The translations under genes were made by a program, and so were the position numbers. A stretch of DNA of 64,000 nt from Mantis religiosa (taxonomy: Eukaryota > Arthropoda > Insecta > Mantodea > Mantidae). The stretch spans positions 98,313,037-98,377,036 of the forward strand of contig CM060955.1 in assembly GCA_030765055.1 (NCBI GenBank), in the 5' to 3' direction. How positions within the stretch are numbered: position 1 is the stretch's first letter; each line of letters begins with the position of its first letter. Under the pieces are notes generated by a model that worked only from the letters and a program-made list of their open reading frames with translations, had not been told where the DNA came from and did no database searches. This document shows, piece by piece, positions 1 through 11,835 of the stretch.

Positions 1-534
1 TTCACTGTCAGGCAACCATTAAGTTATTTAAGAGATAAACGAAAAGCTACTGCACAGCAGATGTAGAACTCAAAATACACAAATAATGTCAATTACAATA
101 ATGTATAGCAAAGTTAACCAATTCCAATATATTATTATTTGTTGATTAGAGCTCCCAGATATTTACTTAAAGGTACGTAAGTTTAACTTCTAAGTTCCTA
201 TTCCCTTTTTCATTCAAGAAGAACTAATACTTCAAATGCATTAATCAGTGGTTGGCTTTTTAAATATCTGATTACTGCTTACATCACTTTATCCCAAGTA
301 TAAGAACAAAAAATGTGCATTGTGCAAGGCCTTTCTACAGAGTTTATTAAAAGAAACAAGACAAAAACAAACTTTTCTAAGAACAATTTGTAGAAGCTTG
401 GGTGGAGAAAGTCGTGTGAATATAATATATTACATGTGTTTTTATTTTTACTAATATGATAAAAACATATCCCTGATTAATTATTTATTAAAAGCAAATA
501 ATTCAACTAGATTTTTTGCACCCCCCCCCCCCTC
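1..534. other. No recognised feature; short poly-C tract
   Basis: AT-rich sequence with no reading frame or repeat I can name. A pure C run lies at 521-532, just before the LINE tail. Confidence 0.5.
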
Positions 535-856
535 CAGAAACTGACCTCTGAATACGTGAGCTAATACTGAGCTAATCCCATCAGCAGCTAAAGCTGAGCT
601 CCACATAATTCTCCTAAGCTGTTTGGCATCTAAATTTTTCCCAATCTTAATCTAACAAAAACACCAGGGTGCTAGGCATTGCATCCTGTCCTTTCAACCC
701 GAAGGTACAAAACTGTAAGCTCACAAAAATCTTCAACCTCAAAACCCACACTCCATCCTAAAATATCCCGAAATAAAATACCTTACCTGCGGTAAAACCC
801 TTAACGGATGGACACGCAGCAGAAACCTTCTGGCTAAATACAGCCAACCAGCACCT
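535..856 (+). mobile_element. 3' end of a non-LTR retrotransposon (LINE family L-A)
   Basis: This segment is the reverse-orientation match of 52070-52660, where the same sequence follows the C-terminal reverse transcriptase reading frame of a LINE. Shared blocks include the stretch around AGCTAAAGCTGAGCTCCACA (from about 586), the ACACCAGGGTGCT block near 660 and the GGTAAAACCCTTAACGGATG block near 791. No coding sequence remains, so this is a 5'-truncated insertion keeping only the 3' untranslated region. It ends in the CGGT array that follows, consistent with LINEs that end in simple repeats. Homology between the two copies is seen directly; the LINE assignment rests on the second copy. Confidence 0.7.
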
Positions 857-919
857 CGGTCGGTCGGTCGGTCGGTCGGTCGGTCGGTCGGTCGGTCGGT
901 CGGTCGGTCGGTCGGTCGG
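857..919. repeat. (CGGT)n tetranucleotide microsatellite
   Basis: About sixteen uninterrupted CGGT units directly abut the 3' end of the L-A LINE copy. The array may be its expanded 3' tail. Reading through it gives a Pro-Thr-Asp-Arg repeat that is not a gene. Confidence 0.95.
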
Positions 920-1113
920 GGTACATACATTAAATTTATCCTAGGATTCCATACATCCGAACACAGGTTATTGCGAATGGCAACACCTCCCATCCTCAAT
1001 TTCAATTTGCGAACTTTTACTCCCTATCGTTTCACTGAACTTATCCTGCTCCCGCTCTCTCCCTTAATTTCTATATCCCCCCTCTCATTTTATTCACTTT
1101 ATCTCTTTCTCTT

Positions 1114-1375
1114 GGCCACGCCATGGCTGAGTGGTTACACCGCTTGGCTCTTTCCTAGGCGGGTTCGATCCCAGGCGACCGTAAAGTGGGATTTGTGGTG
1201 GACAACATGGCTTCCGGGGTGCGTTTCCTCCGGGTCCTCCGGTTTCCCCTACTATCATTCCACCAATTGCTCCATCAATCATTCATCTCAGGCGTTAGGC
1301 CGACCTCTCAACCCTGATTTCATTTCTCAGGTCAGATGCTTCGGCTCCCTCGCTCTGAGGGAACCCAAGCGCCTC
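1114..1375 (+). mobile_element. tRNA-derived SINE, family B' (divergent)
   Basis: The head carries an A-box-like TGGCTGAGTGGTTA and a B-box GGTTCGATCC, followed by the family body (GATTTGTGGTGGACAACA, then a CTCCGGTTTCCCC block). The 3' part resembles the minus-strand copy at 17017-17326 rather than the shorter B copies, so these two form a subfamily. It is more diverged than the B copies at 30889, 42868 and 52208, so probably older. Confidence 0.8.
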
Positions 1376-2536
1376 CTAACGTCAGCACTGATCAGAAAGG
1401 AAGAAAAAATCTCTTTCTCTGATTTACTCATCAGCTTTACTCCTATTATTCAATTCCATTGTATACTTAATTAATCTTCTCTAGGCAAGTTTTACTATAA
1501 CCTCACTTTCACTGTATATGCATTCCGTTAACTCATTCAGTTACAATTTACCCAAGTACCATTTCTTAACTTTCTCATACTTGTCTAAATGTTCACGTTT
1601 TTCTTTGTCTATCTTGCATCGGCTTTTTCATTATTTACCAGATTTGTCTTTCCCTGACTATAATTTATTACTTGGTGTTATACTGTTATTTCTAGCTCAT
1701 TCTCCTACTAATTCCTATTCAGTTTTTATTTACATAGAAAAGAAAGACAAAGAGCATTTTGGAGTTACGAAAATTATATGGTATTTGAAAATTCAAACCA
1801 ATAACATGAATATTTCAGAAACAGTCAATGCCAAAACATTTATTTTATATAGATAAATTGTGTGTCTCAACGAGATTCGTGATTTTTTTTCTTTTTCTGT
1901 AGTACGATTTTGTCCATCTCTTACGTTAATCAATCATACAAAAGTCCTCCAGAACCAATTCCCGAATATTCCAGATATACCCATATTTCATTCATCTTAC
2001 ATACATCTGAAATATATTGCATTTGAATCCACTTCGTTTGAGCCATTTTTTTAGAATATTTAAAGTAAGAATGATCTTTTACTTCTAAGATTTATTAGAA
2101 AATCTTCGTGATGTATTTTTGAAAACACCAAAGATAGATACCGAGTTTGGTATTTAATGTAATTTTGAGTTAATGCTGTTCAAGGTCAAACACACAAGAA
2201 ATATTTTTAAACATTCTGCTTTTAGATACCAGTAGGGTTTAAACCCGCGTTTGCGGTAAAATCTTGGTTGTGAATTCTAGAGTGGAATGCAATACTGTCC
2301 CTACTTCTCACTTTATACATATATACCGCGTGCTTACCTGCACATACAAGGGAAAATGCATAATAACATTACATTTCGTACTACTGCAGCATAATACATC
2401 ACAATAACATAAAAATATAAAATGTAAAACAATATTTGTAACATTTTGTTTTCATAACACACTTCATATTATATTTCATATTTTTCTTCATATTACCTAA
2501 CTGTCACGCTTTAGTCCACCGAACCATAACGCGGGA
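1376..2536. other. No recognised feature
   Basis: AT-rich sequence. The block GTATTTGAAAATTCAAACCA at about 1782 recurs at about 35040, so a small unclassified repeat is present. Nothing else is supported. Confidence 0.4.
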
Positions 2537-2574
<38 letters not shown>

Positions 2575-2650
2575 CCATCATCATCGTCGTCGTTGTCGTC
2601 ATGATCATCATCATTATTATTATTTATTGTTGTTGTTGTAACAGTTGTAT
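2537..2650. repeat. Trinucleotide repeats (CAT/ATC then GTC/TTG)
   Basis: A run of CAT units passes into CGT, ATT and TGT triplets, a compound microsatellite. Confidence 0.9.
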
Positions 2651-4130
2651 TTAGTACAGAAATTTGTGTTACAAATTATCAAAAAATAATAGATTTGATA
2701 TATTAAGAAAGGATTTTCCTGCGTATACTCTAAAGTTCACTTTCTGATCTGGCCTTCCACTGCACCTTTGTTGCATTAAATTGATCTTATGCTTCTACCT
2801 CACAACAAAACAAGTTTCAAAAGTATTACATCATACTTGTTCTCCTTCATATTCTTGGAAATGAAAACAAAAACGAAACACAAAAATGTTGATCCGGAAC
2901 TGAAATCCGGAATATGTGATAATTTCGCCATTTGTTAGTATTACATACTCCACTTTCTTAAGTATCCACAAAAAAACTCTGATGTAATATATTCACAAGA
3001 TTTCTGACTATTTCATGTTATACTATTCATATAAAAGTATTCTCCAACCCAATTACTTTTTGTGATATATGGTTTTAGTTTAGACAAGGGTTGCATTAAA
3101 ATGCGATAATAAAATATAAGTTTATATAAATACAAATTTAATCATGAGTCCAGCGCAATAACGGAGGACTGATATAATCTCAATTATGCTTCTCACTGTT
3201 CCATTTTATATTGGGCATGAAAGACCGCTTAATTTTGTTCAGAAACCTCTTCATTGGCACCTTTTGAGGCGCTAGAGTAATTACTAATCTTTTATTTGTA
3301 ATTCTTTACTTAGGGATAGAGTTAATTTGATGTTCTTAAATCTATAACACGATATCATCGGCTTTACTTCCCTTTAAAAGAAAGCTATCATAAAGATTTT
3401 AATCCCAAAAAATATATCACCTCCGTCATTTTTGAACCCGCGACCTCGGGATTGTTGCTATCGTGTAATTCAGTTCAACGAATATATCATTCATGGCTAA
3501 TTTTCATACGCAGTGTGGTAAGTGGTTTCTGAAGTTTTATAAAACTCAATGAGAATGATGGTAATTCACAGCCTATTCATAAGAAATTAGCCATTATGAA
3601 GATATATAAAATATTTTAAATAAAACTGTTAAGAGTTTTGAAAAGAAAAAAACTTAGATTTGTCTTTCTGTTGTTCTTTTTTTCCATTTTGAAGTGGACT
3701 ATTTCCTTCAAACGTTTTTGGTCATCATCTGAGTTATGTTAGAAGTACGGTGTTTATTTAATCTTTTTCTTTGTGTTTTCCTTTTAATTATCCTTTTCGA
3801 AAACGAACATATAAACATGTTTCTAAAATGTCTTTGTTTACTGTTGTTCTATTCTACATGGCATAACTCAAAAAAGAAAAATTGGTTAAGTACCCTCCGT
3901 CCATCCGTGGTGCTGACAGGCTCTAACAGCCCGAATGTTTCTGCTCCGCGCCCATCCACATTATAGATTTTACTGCAAAAAGGATTTTAGGGGATTTTAC
4001 AGATTTTGTAAGTGGTAGGTTATGAGGTAGCTATTACACAATTCTGACCTAGTATTCTGATCCTGGTATTTATGAAATTACGAGAGAAAAATCTCAGGTT
4101 GAGAGGTTTAAATTTGACACCAGTTACTGG
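2651..4130. other. No recognised feature
   Basis: AT-rich; no convincing coding sequence, RNA or dated repeat. The reading frame at 3736-3966 is hydrophobic low-complexity and looks fortuitous. Confidence 0.4.
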
Positions 4131-4266
4131 ATTGACTACACGGAGCTCAGCTTTTGCTGCTATACAACTCTATGGCGTTACTTCGAGTGCTCACGACCGT
4201 GAGGGGTGTCGAAACAACCTAAAACGGCATTTAGTGGGTCATAATCTGCTAGAGACCTCAGCAGGA
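4131..4266 (-). mobile_element. LINE L-A fragment
   Basis: The stretch from GGAGCTCAGCTTTTGCTGCT to the TCATAATCTGCTAGAGACCT block matches 52615-52745, the C-terminal and 3' region of the minus-strand L-A copy, with scattered substitutions. It is a short old fragment in the same orientation as that copy. Confidence 0.65.
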
Positions 4267-4833
4267 CGGGTTAAGTACCAAACTTAGTGCTTCCGTTTAG
4301 CATCTTCCGAAGATGTGACATGCAGATTTTCAAGGGAAAAAAAACCTCGCCCAGATTATCCTTTACATGCAGCATTTTCCCAAAGTTCTTTTTTTTTTCC
4401 AAAAATGTCAAACGATTTTGACTGAATACTATTGCTTCAGATGTTATCATGAAAAATAAAATGTATATATTATATTTACTAAGGATATTCTCAGAAGTCA
4501 TTCTCATTCTGGATGACTTTTGCAAATCTAGTAAACTGTAAGAGATAAATAAAATGTCAATGCAATCTCGTAAAAACACGTAATTTGTCAAATGTCTATT
4601 TTTATGAAGTGAATTATTTAATAATATTACAACAAAGGAGACTGTTATGACGATTAAGGACATTAAACCCATTTCAGAGACACTTCTTATAATTTTTATG
4701 GATATTTTAATACTGGTTGAGTCAAATAGGAATACTCTTGGACATGAAAAGAGAACGGAATTTTAAATATAGTGAACAACTCTTAATTGATTTGACTATT
4801 GCTTAAAACCTAATGTATTCCTTACTCTCATGT
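4267..4833. other. No recognised feature
   Basis: AT-rich. The minus-strand frame at 4271-4672 has no recognisable domain. Confidence 0.35.
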
Positions 4834-5070
4834 GCCCGCCTTGGTACCGTGGTGGTAGCGTGTCTGCCTCGCGTTCAAGAGGCCCCGAGTTCGAATCTCG
4901 CTCAGGGTGAGTTACCTGGATAAGGTTTTTTCCGGGGTTTTCTCTTATCCTGAAAAGACGAATGTCGGGTAACTGTAATCTCTATGGACCCTGGGCTCAT
5001 TTGAGCATCATTTCACCCATTACATTCATCGTACGGTATGACTTACCGTTGGAGGACGTAAATTAAAAAA
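4834..5070 (+). mobile_element. tRNA-derived SINE, family A
   Basis: Near full-length copy. The head begins GCCCGCC, has the B-box-like GAGTTCGAATCTC, then a CTTATCCTGAAAAGACGAATG block and the 3' block GTTGGAGGACGTAAATTA followed by A-rich sequence. Eleven copies or fragments of this family lie in the window. Confidence 0.9.
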
Positions 5071-5184
5071 ACTACAAGAGAATTAGCGCTAAGAAAATTG
5101 CTGCAAATTTGTATAACGTTTAAATTAGGTGATTGAGAAATGAGCGTTTGTGAGATAGTTTTACAAGAATAGAGAAAGAAGAAA

Positions 5185-5390
5185 AATAAATTAATATAAG
5201 AATAAAAATATAATATAAAATATAAAAATATAATATAAGATATAGATAAATATAAATTAAATATAATTATAAAAATAATTTATTATATAATTTATTATAT
5301 TTATTATTTATATTATATTTATTTATATTAAATATAATATAAAAATATAATATAATAAAATAATATTAATAAAAAATAAATTAATACGGT
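5185..5390. repeat. AT-rich low-complexity foldback region
   Basis: Nearly pure A and T, built of ATATAAAAATATAAT-like and TTATATTTATT-like blocks that are partly complementary to each other and could fold. Confidence 0.8.
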
Positions 5391-5471
5391 ATAGGCACTG
5401 CTCTAACAATTATAGTTCAAGGGAAACTCAGTTTGAAAAATATATATTTTACGAGCTCCTAAGCCCCTTCC

Positions 5472-5709
5472 TAGCATGTCTGCCTCACGTTCAAGAGGTC
5501 CCGAGTTCGAATCTCGGTCAGGGTGGGTTACCTAGATAAGGTTTTTCCGGGGTTTTCCCTTATCCTTACAGACGAATGTTGGGTAGCTCTAAGCTCCATG
5601 GACCCTTGATACATTTGAGCATCATTTCACCCAATTTATTCACCGTCCGATATGACTTAACGTTGGAGGACGTAAAATTAAAAAAAAAAAATTAAAATAA
5701 AAAAATAAT
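5472..5709 (+). mobile_element. SINE family A, 5'-truncated
   Basis: Lacks the first part of the head and begins at TAGCATGTCTGCC; ends in an A-rich tail. It is flanked by CCCCTTCC at 5464-5471 and 5710-5717, a plausible short target-site duplication (one further base on each side is similar). Confidence 0.9.
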
Positions 5710-5884
5710 CCCCTTCCACGAACGTTTGCCCACATTCATTTGTTTTACAGGTAATTCATCAGGTTAATGTACGTTAAAGAAGTTAGCAGAAAATAAATAC
5801 AAAAATAGAAATATTCGATCATTTGTGTGCAGAACTTCAATTTCATTGTTTATTTAAGAAACAACTATATTTATAGATAATTAA

Positions 5885-6105
5885 TGGAAGGTGTCCGCTG
5901 GATTTGTAGGAATAAGAAAGATGGAGAACATATTTTATGAGTATGTAGTGGAACATATGTATGGAGGAAAAAACTGATAAAGGAAAGGTGTTTGAGTAAT
6001 AAAAGAATTGTAAGGATAAAGCAGATGTTCACAGATCATTGTCACGTAAGAGAGTTAAGCGAATTTCTGTGGAATGTTAGATCAAAATGGAAATGACCAA
6101 TTGAT
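5885..6105 (+). pseudogene. LINE C-terminal fragment (zinc-knuckle-like tail)
   Basis: Conceptual translation in one plus-strand frame, across a stop or shift, gives a GEHI then Trp-Arg pattern (around 5920-5980) followed by an Ile/Leu-rich stretch ending in SEFLWNVRSKWK. This resembles the extreme C-terminus of many LINE ORF2 proteins, where a Cys/His motif is followed by C-x-x-x-Trp-Arg. The sequence to about 6270 may be the 3' UTR. This is motif-level recognition only. Confidence 0.45.
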
Positions 6106-6269
6106 AGAAACAAAGTATGATAGTATATTCATGCAAACACTAGACTGTAGAGTGTTTAAGGAAAAGAGATCGTGTAAAGTGTATGCAGCATAGGACTTGC
6201 ATTGGATAAGTGGCATTGGCCATTTTCAATGGATGTCGTCGTGTAATAGCTCAGCACTAAATAAATATA

Positions 6270-7597
6270 ATATAAAAATATGTAACATATAATTAAAACA
6301 CTTAAATCCATGCATTGAGTAAAGAATCTTCAATCTTCAAATCATATTTTGAGATTCATGTGTACTCTCATATTGAAGGAGCATTCAGGTTTACACTTTT
6401 TTCATTTACTCTAACCTTAGCAGACACAACAGTTGTCATTATTATGTTAATGTCCATACCCTTGTCTGTCTCTCTACATCGTCTTTTTCTCCTTTCCTTA
6501 TCTTATATCCATTTCTCTCTCTTTTCATCACGCTATCTCTCTCTTCCTCTAAGTTAACCTGACTTTAAAAGCGACAGCCCCAAGTTAGTATACGTACATG
6601 CATGTAAAGAACTCCTAAAAGGAGAAATTACAAAATACCTCGGCACTTATATGATCTTAGTAATTGACAGCATTTTTTGTCTTTCTCATCTACTTTCTGA
6701 CTCCCTATGCACCCTTCAATTTATCTCCATCTCTCTTTCTCCCTGTTCCTCTTTCCTTATACGATGTACATGTCATGTGATGCTCTGAAGACCAGAAAAA
6801 CTCGTTTTTTCTGAAAATGTATTAAAACTAAAACAAAATAAAAACTGTGCCTATTGCGCCTGTTCGTTAAGCTTGCAAAGCAGTCAAATAACCTCCGTAT
6901 TCATGTTAACCGGTTTATGCACACGCAATTTAATATAACCTCCAAAATATCCATCCCACCGAAAGTTGGTAACTTACACTTTTGAGCAATATAATAGTTA
7001 GTACTGTACGTAACACTTCTCAAAAATGATTAATTAAGGAAAATATCTACAGCTCCGCGCTAACTGTAGTGTTAGTTAAAGCTGGTTCACAATAAGAGAA
7101 TGGCAATCAGAACTAGAATGACAAGTTAAACTATATGATTTATAGTGTACACAATTAATGAAAAACTTTCCTGAGTTCCTAAACGAGAAAGAAGACTTAA
7201 GCAAGTTTTAACTTTTCGTTGTTCTCCAGTTCAACATATTAAATTCCTCACTACATCAACAGATGGTTCGTAACCTCTGTAGCGTAGGTAGAATCGTTCA
7301 AGGTGTCCCAAAAATGCCTCGTGATTTTATTAAATTGTGAAATTTCCGTGATTTCTGCATGACAAATAAAATCTCTGTTCTAAAATTTCTGTGAATAACC
7401 TTGAACTCTTCAAGCTGAATTAATTTTGTATGATTTTCTACAACTGGAAGATCACAATATATATGGAAAACCTTGGTGCAGAAAAAATGCAGAAAACATA
7501 TAACTACATAATGTCCATAAAGTGTTTCAATGAATTAATCATTTTCGAAATATTTACTGCTATTGGTTTTATATTTTTAGCACTTTTCCTACATCTT
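6270..7597. other. No recognised feature
   Basis: AT-rich with pyrimidine-rich patches. A GGTGTCCCAAAAATGCC motif near 7300 resembles a mariner end but has no partner. Confidence 0.35.
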
Positions 7598-7601
7598 TTA
7601 A

Positions 7602-9245
7602 GGGGATGCAACACCGAAAACCCCAAATCAAGCAATTTTCAACCAATCTTGCTGAAATTTTTACCACTTAGTTCTGAGGCATAGTGGACACAGAATTTAA
7701 AATTTGGTTTTTATATTTTCAATAGTTTTTTAGTAATTAATTAATGAAGTTCAAAATTTGGGTAAAATTCAAACCGCTCCACGTAACGAAAATTTTCAAA
7801 ATTTTAATTTTTCTATTTCTAAAAATATTCAGAAGGTTGTGAAGAAAATATTTATCATATGAATTTCTTATACTGCCTTTAGTTACAGAGGAAAAAATTG
7901 GGTATAGAGCAAACAAAACAGCCAAAAATTGATTAAACCTTTGAATTTTTATATCAATAGCTTTAAAAATATAATGAATATCAAAAATTCATATGATAGA
8001 AACCTTTTTCTGCTTTATAAGAATATGTGTTGAAAATTTTAGAGGGACTGCATGAAAACGGCATCGTGTGGAACATTTTCAATGACAAAAAATATTGAAA
8101 AAACTATAACTGAGTAAATAAAATTTTAAAATCCAAAACATTTTCCTTCTCAGCTACATGCCTTGAAGTAGACTAAAACCGTCCAGATAGATAAGTTGGA
8201 CCTCTTGCCTCTTCATTCTCTCTTCTGCAGCAGCGTTCTTCAATTTTAGTTTCCTTCTGGGTGTTTTAGACGTTACCTTCGCAGAAGTTGCTGAATGAAG
8301 TAAGCGTAATTGGTCCTTCCGTTGGCCAATTTTTAGAGATGCTGGTGAAATCTGTGTCCATTATGTCTCACTGCAGCTTGAGTGAGGCAGAACAACCAAA
8401 ATTGAATTCACTGATAGTTGATGCCACATCAACCTGAAGTCTCTTCTTTGAAACAAATATTTCTTTTGGGCAATTATGCCATATCATGTTATGTAAACTT
8501 TCCTTGTCATTTTGTGTCTGACCCAATGTACTTTCCTTAGGATTTCATCTAATGCTAGCCTTTGGTACACAGGCATTAGTTTTCTTACCACATCAGGCCT
8601 CAAGTATGTTCCCATTGTTGTGTTATGTTTAGGTGTTTCTTCCCATGTATCGTTTAGCCTATTCATGATCCTAACTATGTGCACAGTCAACAAAGGTCAG
8701 TTGTTTCAAAGAATGTTTTACCTATAACCTATATAACAGTTATATGCACGTTTCGATGTATAAAATACCTTTATAAATGCTAAATGGCACACTAAAACTC
8801 ATTAATTATATATAAACAGTATGTAGTTTAACGAGAAACACAAGAAAATCCCGACCTTTAGAAACTCACACAAAAGCAAAAATATAAACATTATTATTTG
8901 CTTTAAATGTTTGTATTCAGTGTTTTGTTTCCATGGTGGCACATATTGTAAGAAATAACCATCAGACCAACATACAAAATACCACCAGAAACTTTGCCCG
9001 TTAATTTTAAATATATTAATTTAGTACATTCAATCGAACTCAAATGACAGAAAATGAACTCAAATGAATCCAAATTCCGGCATGCACGTGCGCACGGGCA
9101 TTTAAATTGTCATATGAGGGTATTTAAATGCCTGAAACTCATAAATTTAGTTGGATTATAATACTATAAGGTTCAATGTATTTTATCAGCTCAAAAATAA
9201 AAAAAGGTTCCCCATATTTTTAGCCAATTTCGGTGCTGCATTCCC
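7602..9245 (-). mobile_element. TTAA-flanked DNA transposon, copy 1
   Basis: The element is bounded by TTAA at 7598-7601 and 9246-9249. Its ends are inverted: left GGGGATGCAACACCGAAA, right (reverse complement) GGGAATGCAGCACCGAAA. Copy 2 at 13401-15074 is collinear along its whole length. TTAA duplications are typical of the piggyBac and Kolobok superfamilies. The only coding trace is the minus-strand relic at 8360-8693. It appears non-autonomous or decayed. Confidence 0.85.
8360..8693 (-). pseudogene. Transposase-like fragment of the TTAA element
   Basis: A minus-strand frame reads RPDVVRKLMPVYQRLALDEI, then after a frameshift near 8520 continues as a GQTQN-x-x-ESLHNMIWHNCPKEIF segment (described in pieces). 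The pattern G-K/Q-T-Q-N...ES-H-x-x-IW, followed by a Cys-Pro-Lys segment, is familiar from uncharacterised insect and cnidarian proteins annotated as transposase-like. I believe it belongs to a Kolobok or 'Mutator-like transposase domain' protein but cannot confirm this. Copy 2 keeps the same fragment at 14200-14530 with other breaks. The rest of the protein is missing. Confidence 0.55.
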
Positions 9246-9249
9246 TTAA

Positions 9250-10517
9250 AGTACAAGACATCATTGTCTTGTTTCTCATATGTTATTAAAAGAAATTGCA
9301 ATTAAAACCAATAGCAGTGACCAAATGTTAAAAAAGTTGACGATTTCTTTAATAATTGTCTCCCAAAAGAAGTTGCAGTGAAACTATTTGTACAAGTTTA
9401 TTTATTATCAAGCACAATATATCTGTGAGATACTATTTTGTAAATGACATATTACAATATGTAATGCTGAGTACAAACTATAATGTGAATATTATGTCTA
9501 AAATTGTTTTTCTATTTTGATTTCCTTTGTAGCAAGCGATTAGTTCAAAGTGTGTATTACTGGTGAAAGAGTTTCCACGTGCTTTAAATGACGGTAAGGA
9601 ATAAAGGCCATAAATTAGGTATTTCGTGCTAATATCTTAAATGGAAACACAACTATACCTAGAGGAATATCTCTATAATATAAGAGAAAGGATGTTTTGA
9701 CATCGTATACCGTGTATTGACAAAAAATACATAAAGTTACATACTTTACAAAAATCTAAAGGGGTTTAAATACTAGCGTATTTACTCACTTGTGAAAATC
9801 AATCCATATCGTGAATTAAATAGCACTACAACATTATGCTTCACAATGTATTTAAGAAGTATAAACACAAACACAACACAGCTAAGCAAATTTTAACATT
9901 ATTTTGTATACTTCGTAATCACCCCTACGTAAAATACACTACACTAACACAATAAATCACTGGTAAATAATATTTTATTAATTTATAAAAATATGAAAAT
10001 TAACAAATTTTAAAATACAGTCACTCCAGGTGACAAGATGTTTAAATGCGTCGCGTCCAGCGCCCCGTGTGTGTTCCGACTCAACTAAGTACAGTTAATA
10101 TGTACGGCTTATAATCTGGTTTACGGAAACCAGGAAAATAAAATGTTAAAACGCTGTAACATTGGCGTTTAGTTACTCCCACATATCCTGTCCCAAGCTT
10201 TCCATTCTTGGGCATTAGACGCCAATTATTTTGACTACTTCCCCTCCCTCTTCCTTCCGATGAAACGGAGCATGCAAATACGGTTGGAACTATATAATTT
10301 GTTTTAATTAAAAATGGCATATTCTGATCCAATTTTTAGTAATGTAAGTAAAAAAAACGATGGACACTATCAGGACCGGATCCAAATTAAACATATTCAC
10401 ACAGAATATGCCTTGTAGTTTAGCTTGGGTTACGGAATATATTAAATAAAAACAATAATAATAGCGACCTTTACAGTAAAACATAGTGTGAAAATACAAG
10501 TTGCCTTTCTGTACCCA
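9250..10517. other. No recognised feature
   Basis: AT-rich; no reading frame with recognisable motifs. Confidence 0.4.
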
Positions 10518-10584
10518 ACACACACACACACACACATACACACACACACATACACACACATACACACACATACACACACATACA

Positions 10585-10669
<85 letters not shown>
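10518..10669. repeat. (CA)n microsatellite
   Basis: About 150 bp of CA with periodic CATA interruptions in the left half and a pure right half. Both strands give long His-Thr or Cys-Val frames that are artefacts of the repeat. Confidence 0.97.
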
Positions 10670-10673
<4 letters not shown>

Positions 10674-10966
10674 ACACAGAAATTAGTTCTTCTATTATGT
10701 TACGTTATTCACGCTTTTTACACATAATATTCGAAAACAAACTTCTGCAAAACAAAGAAAAAAAATTACAAACTTCAAAGAATGTCTATTTCTTGATTAT
10801 GTGCAGACATGTAACATGGATTATTTTGAAAATGAACAAAGTATAATAAAACATACATGATAACTTAAATTCGTAGGACATTCGTTACCCGTTCTTAAAT
10901 TACCCACTCTTAAATTGTTCTTCTGTATTCTTCAGAATAATCGAAATTATTTTATAAATTATCAGT

Positions 10967-11105
10967 TGCCCGACATTCGTCTTGAAGGATAAGGGAAAAC
11001 CCCGGAAAAGAACCTTATCCAGGTAACTCATCCTCACCGAGATTTGAACTCGGGACCTCTTGAATGTGAGGCAGACACGCTACCATCTAGGCTACCGAGG
11101 CGGGC
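10967..11105 (-). mobile_element. SINE family A, 3' part missing
   Basis: Reverse orientation. The head with B-box complement GAGATTTGAACTC and the GGATAAGGGAAAACCCCGG block are present, ending in GAGGCGGGC. The 3' third of the family is absent. Confidence 0.88.
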
Positions 11106-11630
11106 TTTTCTTTCTGTATATATTGATTGTAATATATAGTTCAAAGTTAATGACAAAGATGGCAGGGTGAACTCAAACTTGACATTGGAGAGGGTTAGAC
11201 CACCGTTGTACTCAGCCTTTCAATTAATTTTTTTCTTTAAATGAATAAGAATTTCGAATAATGAAGCCTAGACGTTTTAACGACTTTGCTACGATTAATA
11301 CAGTATGTCGTTGAATCTGAGATTTGTTGTAAAATGCACACCCAGATCTTTATTTTCAAGCACTACAAGTAATGGTGCCCTGTTGATTTTATAAAATTAT
11401 TTCATGGGAATTTTGCTTCTGGTGAAAGACGTGTTTACACACTTGGTAATATTGAATGGAACTGAGAATACAATAAAAAAAAATTAATATATTATTTTTC
11501 CCTATGATGCTAGTCAGTTTAGAAATGAAATAATAGGTTTGAAGCTATCTTTTTCTGAATTAGAGCATTCTTTCCCTTCCTTTATTTTCTTTGTTGCTTA
11601 CATGTTTATTTTACTGTTCTTCCTGTTCTA
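11106..11630. other. No recognised feature
   Basis: AT-rich, nothing recognised. Confidence 0.35.
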
Positions 11631-11639
11631 CATATACAA

Positions 11640-11800
11640 CACATAAAAACACCCATACCCGAGGTGAGACTCGAACCCACTAATCTCTGGGGGAGGGGCG
11701 GAACGTCAAAAGCATTCATACAAGCGACGATAACTACGAAGGTCAACATGAAATCAGGAGTAGTCAGAGATATGTATTGCATAAATATACTTAAAATCAT
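11640..11800 (-). mobile_element. Candidate tRNA-derived SINE head
   Basis: On the minus strand a B-box-like GGGTTCGAGTCTCACC is followed by GGGTATGGGTGTTTTTATG. No second copy is present in the window to confirm a family, and the A-box is unclear. Confidence 0.4.
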
Positions 11801-11835
11801 TGCTTAAGGATAACACAGGGAAACATTTCAAAAAT

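Noticed and set aside
739..1005. Frame with Pro-Thr-Asp-Arg repeat
   Set aside because: It is a translation of the CGGT array and LINE 3' UTR on the opposite strand.
971..1474. 167-codon plus-strand frame
   Set aside because: Overlaps SINE B' and has no domain; composition is like the surrounding repeat.
10308..10727. Long Cys-Val and His-Thr frames
   Set aside because: They are translations of the CA microsatellite in several frames on both strands.
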